64,000 bases of DNA, taken from assembly GCF_003325355.1 (NCBI RefSeq), contig NZ_CP030850.1:2418001-2482000 (forward strand). Direction: 5' to 3'. Of this stretch, positions 60,891 through 64,000 are shown piece by piece. The translations under genes and the position numbers were made by a program. Source of the stretch: Runella rosea (GTDB taxonomy: Bacteria > Bacteroidota > Bacteroidia > Cytophagales > Spirosomataceae). Positions within the stretch are counted from its first letter, which is position 1, and every line of letters starts with the position of its first letter. The notes beneath the pieces are model-generated. The model was given only the letters and a program-made list of their open reading frames with translations, was not told the DNA's origin and searched no databases.

Positions 60891-61001
60891 TTTTTACTTA
60901 AAAGTTTAATGTTTAAAAGTTATTTTAATCTACAACCTATAAACGTTAAATACACTAAAAAGATTTATAAACCCTCTAAAATTAAATTTCACGAAGGTGT
61001 A

Positions 61002-61538
61002 TTATTCCAAAATCCATCCTTCACGCAGGCATAGTTGATGAATGTGCTCATAGTGGTGCTCGCTGTGCCAAGCATACATAGCAACCACCTCTTGTAAGGC
61101 AAATACACGCTTTGTTTCGGGATGAAAATAAGTACGCTGTAATTCTGTTTCGGTCAGTGAATTAAGCAGCATGACCCAACGCAAGTGCAAGTATTTAAGT
61201 AACTGCAACGACCAGTCTAAGGGCGCGCCTTTCCCGTCGGCCAGCTCCGCCCAAAGCGCCTCTTCATACGGTTTGATGAATGGATTATCTTCAGTCAATG
61301 CCAATTTAAAACGAATGTAGGCATTCATGTGGCTATCGACCACGTGATGAACCGTTTGAGTAACCGTCCATCCGCCAGGGCGATAGGGCGTCTCTAATTG
61401 GCTTGCACTTAACGGATTGACGATATTAAACAGTTTGGAAGGCAAAGCACTGATGGTCTGAATCTGAGATTGGGTTTCAGCCATTGTGTATGTTTTACCA
61501 GTTTGAAACCGACCGATAGGATATTTGAGTGATTCCAT
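61002..61538 (-). CDS. DinB-superfamily protein, YfiT/BstA type
   Basis: The 178-residue protein begins ESLKYPIGRFQ, typical of the YfiT family, and contains the metal-ligand histidines in TVTQTVHHVVDSHMNAYIR (first His) and YAWHSEHHYEHIHQL (HxxxH). Related proteins transfer bacillithiol to electrophiles or act as metal-dependent hydrolases; the actual thiol used in this organism is unknown. It is 39 bp downstream of a cupin gene on the same strand. Confidence 0.87.
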   Translation of the reverse strand: MESLKYPIGRFQTGKTYTMAETQSQIQTISALPSKLFNIVNPLSASQLETPYRPGGWTVTQTVHHVVDSHMNAYIRFKLALTEDNPFIKPYEEALWAELADGKGAPLDWSLQLLKYLHLRWVMLLNSLTETELQRTYFHPETKRVFALQEVVAMYAWHSEHHYEHIHQLCLREGWILE

Positions 61539-61577
61539 GCGCTTTTAAATTGTCATTTTAACGGACTGCTGTTTTAT

Positions 61578-62084
61578 TTATCTTCCAAAATCATCCTGCA
61601 CACGTACGATATCCTCTTCATCTGAGGGATTTGTGGCATCTGTGTGTTGCCAAATTTCGGCCAAAATACCCCATTCTGCCAGTCCAACCAGTCGATGACG
61701 CTCTCCTTGTTTCAACACAATCAGCTCACCAGGTTGATAGGATTTCACTTCGGTTTCCGCATCGGTTTCACTCGTCACAACGCCCACTGTACCCGATACT
61801 ACCCGCCAGATTTCGGCACGGCGGTGGTGGTATTGCCATGAGAGCCGCTTTTCGGGAGCTACTACCAGAATTTTAGGGCTCAATTTTTGAGTAATTTGCA
61901 GCGAAGAAAGTTCTACGGTTGGAAAATACGTAGCCGCAAATTGAGGGGTCTGCGACTCATCCAAGACAAAAAAGCCTCCCCAAGGGCGAGTCTGGTCTTC
62001 TTTCACAACGTTGAATCCTTGCTCAGCCAACGAGGCCGCAATCTTCGAAAATACTTCCTGTTTTGTGGGTACAATCGGTTCCAT
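61578..62084 (-). CDS. Cupin-domain protein resembling mannose-6-phosphate isomerase C-terminus
   Basis: The 168-residue protein has a helical N-terminus and a cupin: KILVVAPEKRLSWQYHHRRAEIWRVVSGTVGVV (metal-binding HH and E) and GELIVLKQGERHRLVGLAEWGILAEIWQHTD (second His). The layout matches the C-terminal part of type II phosphomannose isomerases and stand-alone relatives. The fold is clear, the substrate is not. It is divergent from lpxH. Confidence 0.8.
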   Translation of the reverse strand: MEPIVPTKQEVFSKIAASLAEQGFNVVKEDQTRPWGGFFVLDESQTPQFAATYFPTVELSSLQITQKLSPKILVVAPEKRLSWQYHHRRAEIWRVVSGTVGVVTSETDAETEVKSYQPGELIVLKQGERHRLVGLAEWGILAEIWQHTDATNPSDEEDIVRVQDDFGR

Positions 62085-62170
62085 TAAAAAAATGATATAG
62101 GTGAAGCGTAAAGTTAGAAAAATCTTGTAAAGTAATCTCCGTATTTTTGCCCGAATTTTAAACTATTCTC

Positions 62171-62983
62171 ATGTCTTACCCACAGCTAGAAGTTTCGTTA
62201 ACCACCCATAAAAAAATTTATTTTGCCTCTGATTTCCACCTCGGTGCCCCCAATCATACCGAAAGCATGGTTCGTGAAAGAAGATTAGTACGCTGGCTGG
62301 AGTCAATTAGGCATGATGCCCAAATGATATGCTTAGTAGGTGATTTATTTGATTTTTGGTACGAACACCGCCGGGTTGTTCCGCAAGGGTTTGTGCGGTT
62401 TATGGGAAAATTGGCGGAGCTTACCGATGCTGGAATTCAAATCATTGCCTTCCCCGGCAATCATGATATGTGGATGAGCGGGTATTTTGAAAAAGAATTG
62501 AATATTCAAACCTTTCGTAAGCCGCTCGAATTATCAGTCAACGCTCAAGCGAGTACAACACGTTTTTTTATCACCCACGGCGATGGGCGCGGCCCAGGCG
62601 ACCATTCGTATAAAGTACTTCAAAGAGTATTTGAGAGTCGATTGGCCCGGTGGTCTTTTGGCAATATCCTTCACCCTGATTGGGCACTTTGGTTGGGGCA
62701 GACCTGGGCAAATTATAGTTGGCGCAAAAACGACAAAGAAATCAAACCTAAGTTTCTGGGCGAAGAAAAGGAATGGTTATTGCTGTATGCCAAAGAAGAG
62801 GAGAAAAAAGCACACCACGATTATTACGTATTTGGCCACCGACACATTGAACTAGATTACCCTGTCAATGACCAAAGCCGCATTTTTATCTTAGGTGACT
62901 GGATTGTTGACAACACCTACGCCGTGTTTGACGGTCAAACAATGAAGTTGCATAATTATCCCCACCACAGTCCCGAAAAGTAA
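62171..62983 (+). CDS. lpxH: UDP-2,3-diacylglucosamine diphosphatase
   Basis: The 270-residue calcineurin-like phosphoesterase has the metal motifs KIYFASDFHLGAPNHTESM (D-x-H), ICLVGDLFDFWYEHRR (GD-x-xD), FPGNHDMWM (GNHD), FITHGDGRGPGD and YVFGHRHIELDYPV (GHxH). FDFWYE identifies it as LpxH-like. It removes UMP from UDP-diacylglucosamine in lipid A synthesis at the inner membrane. It is a single plus-strand gene. Confidence 0.88.
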   Translation: MSYPQLEVSLTTHKKIYFASDFHLGAPNHTESMVRERRLVRWLESIRHDAQMICLVGDLFDFWYEHRRVVPQGFVRFMGKLAELTDAGIQIIAFPGNHDMWMSGYFEKELNIQTFRKPLELSVNAQASTTRFFITHGDGRGPGDHSYKVLQRVFESRLARWSFGNILHPDWALWLGQTWANYSWRKNDKEIKPKFLGEEKEWLLLYAKEEEKKAHHDYYVFGHRHIELDYPVNDQSRIFILGDWIVDNTYAVFDGQTMKLHNYPHHSPEK

Positions 62984-62986
62984 TTG

Positions 62987-63715
62987 TTATTTTTTCATAA
63001 CATCCTGACGAGTAATACTTTCCCTTGGAGCTTGATTGAGAATCGAACGGTATTCTTTCTTTTTCAGGTCACCGTTTTTGACAGAATTGATGAATTTAGC
63101 CCAAGCAAAGGGATTTAAGAATGGAACTGCTGTGGTAAAACTTCGGTTGGCAGCGTTTTCACGACCAAAAATTTGTTGATCCATAAAGTTTCGATAGTTA
63201 CCCGCAGCACTTAACGGCGTCACCGCCGCCATCTGCATTAGCAACTCCTGACGGGTATTTTGTTCAAGATTTGCCCGTTCAAATTCATCAGGTAGTTTCA
63301 TGGCAACAAATGCCTTCTTGAATTCTTCTTCGGTAGCGTACGGGTACACCTTTACTTCAGCCAACGTTTTGACGTCTTCTTTCATCAGAATAATGGCCGA
63401 ATAAGATTCCTCCATGTGCCGACGGGGAATAATGTGGTATTGCTTTTGGTAACCCAAATAACTGAACACAATACTATCCCCCGGAAATACGGGCAACGCA
63501 AAATAGCCGCCTTCATCAGCCAACGTACCCCGGCCAGCCCGGGGAATTAAAATATAGGCTTTGCCCAAAGTTTGTGTTCCTTTTACGCCTACTACTCTTC
63601 CCGTAAACATGATACTTTTGACCTGACCTTGTGCTTTTACTTCCGACGAAGTCACTGCACTCACCAGTATCGCCAATATCAAAATAAGGAAGTTGTATTT
63701 TATATTAAGTTGCAT
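62987..63715 (-). CDS. Exported CarboxypepD_reg-like domain protein
   Basis: The 242-residue protein has a signal peptide (about residues 1-28, ending VKAQG) and a beta-sandwich domain (about 33-110: FTGRVVGVKGTQTLGKAYIL, RGTLADEGGYFALPVFPGDS, IVFSYLGYQK) of the carboxypeptidase-regulatory type seen at the start of TonB-dependent receptors. The rest is helical without a known family. It probably sits in the periplasm or outer membrane. Its end is 3 bp from the convergent lpxH stop. Confidence 0.75.
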   Translation of the reverse strand: MQLNIKYNFLILILAILVSAVTSSEVKAQGQVKSIMFTGRVVGVKGTQTLGKAYILIPRAGRGTLADEGGYFALPVFPGDSIVFSYLGYQKQYHIIPRRHMEESYSAIILMKEDVKTLAEVKVYPYATEEEFKKAFVAMKLPDEFERANLEQNTRQELLMQMAAVTPLSAAGNYRNFMDQQIFGRENAANRSFTTAVPFLNPFAWAKFINSVKNGDLKKKEYRSILNQAPRESITRQDVMKK

Positions 63716-63768
63716 GATTTACTTTTTATATTCTTGACTCGAACGCCCTATTTGTTTAACGCCTGAGA

Positions 63769-64000
63769 TCAGGAAAAAATTTTAACAAATGTCACAATAA
63801 AGGGTGTGGAAAGCAATAACCCGTCAAATCGATCTAAAAACCCCCCATGCCCAGGAATCGTACTCCCAGAGTCTTTGATTGCAATACTCCGTTTGAACAA
63901 CGACTCCACAAGATCACCTAATGTACTTGAAACCACCATCAGCGCCCCAATGCAGTACCACTCCCAAGGGCGGTGTGAGGTAAAATAAGTACCCAGTGCG
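63769..64000 (-). CDS. cdsA: Phosphatidate cytidylyltransferase, 5' part beyond the window
   Basis: The visible 77 codons end at TGA (63769-63771). SSTLGDLVESLFKRSIAIKD and the metal-binding PGHGGFLDRFDGLLLSTP form the CdsA signature. The enzyme makes CDP-diacylglycerol from phosphatidate and CTP in the inner membrane. The N-terminal membrane helices lie outside the window. Confidence 0.92.
   Translation of the reverse strand, partial: ALGTYFTSHRPWEWYCIGALMVVSSTLGDLVESLFKRSIAIKDSGSTIPGHGGFLDRFDGLLLSTPFIVTFVKIFS

Noticed and set aside
1-64000. CRISPR arrays, tRNA and rRNA genes
   Set aside because: No regularly spaced repeat series and no cloverleaf or rRNA-like stretch was noticed in the intergenic regions; a dedicated scan could still find a missed tRNA.

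Overview
The window reads as a chromosomal segment of a Bacteroidota bacterium, most likely order Cytophagales (Runella/Emticicia-like; an inference from gene content, not a computed placement). Supporting signs are a fused two-subunit branched-chain dehydrogenase E1, DUF4293, DUF1573, DUF4369 and DUF4097 proteins, RicT with a Cys-rich N-terminus, an amidase-MCE pair, TAnnTTTG-type -7 promoter boxes, A-rich translation starts without Shine-Dalgarno sites, and GC-rich palindromes scattered in and between genes. No rRNA, tRNA or CRISPR array was seen.

Layout. 0-10.2 kb: OmpA-domain end, two serine hydrolases, DUF1573, E1 dehydrogenase, phosphosulfolactate synthase, DedA, MCE/MlaD with its amidase, Nfu scaffold. 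10.2-17.9 kb: a decaying island built around a double-glycine-leader peptide with four core cysteines. It carries a C39-like/VKOR/DsbA oxidoreductase split by a frameshift, three glycosyltransferases, a deletion-fused C39-transporter/HlyD remnant and an HTH regulator with a premature stop, and it is bracketed by related direct repeats. 17.9-30 kb: ricT, purD, recQ, DUF4293, yifB, a DUF262/DUF1524 GmrSD-like protein, an amine oxidase, folK, an esterase. 30.2-35 kb: ECF sigma factor, anti-sigma-like protein, DUF4097 protein and two tandem paralogous envelope proteins. 35.1-41.1 kb: an MNT/HEPN pair translationally coupled to homoserine kinase, an M28 peptidase, a broken PemK-type toxin with its antitoxin, galU, and an NtrC-class response regulator. 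41.2-50.5 kb: the potassium-uptake kdp operon (microprotein, kdpF, kdpA, kdpB, kdpC, porin, split KdpD) with a well-placed sigma-54 promoter and a TumE/TumA-type toxin-antitoxin pair on the opposite strand between kdpA and kdpB. 50.5-56.4 kb: an oxidoreductase, an AAA/DUF4143 ATPase with a palindrome array at its promoter, an HNH nuclease, and an orphan histidine kinase lying between a partial duplicate of the hemJ 3' end and a response-regulator relic. 56.3-64 kb: hemJ, a LysM transglycosylase, gatA, tatA, YkvA, a bacillithiol-transferase-like protein, a cupin, lpxH, a CarboxypepD_reg-like protein and the 3' end of cdsA.

How the genes work together. Two systems stand out. The 10.2-17.9 kb island has the parts list of a GG-peptide maturation pathway: precursor, disulfide-forming enzyme with a catalytically dead C39-like domain that could read the leader, glycosyltransferases, and C39 exporter plus adaptor. 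It resembles a glycocin-type cluster but carries at least three inactivating lesions. The kdp operon appears to have been rewired from the OmpR-type KdpE and sigma-70 logic of E. coli to an NtrC-type activator acting on a -24/-12 promoter. Several single toxin-antitoxin or defence-like genes sit among housekeeping genes rather than in one defence island.
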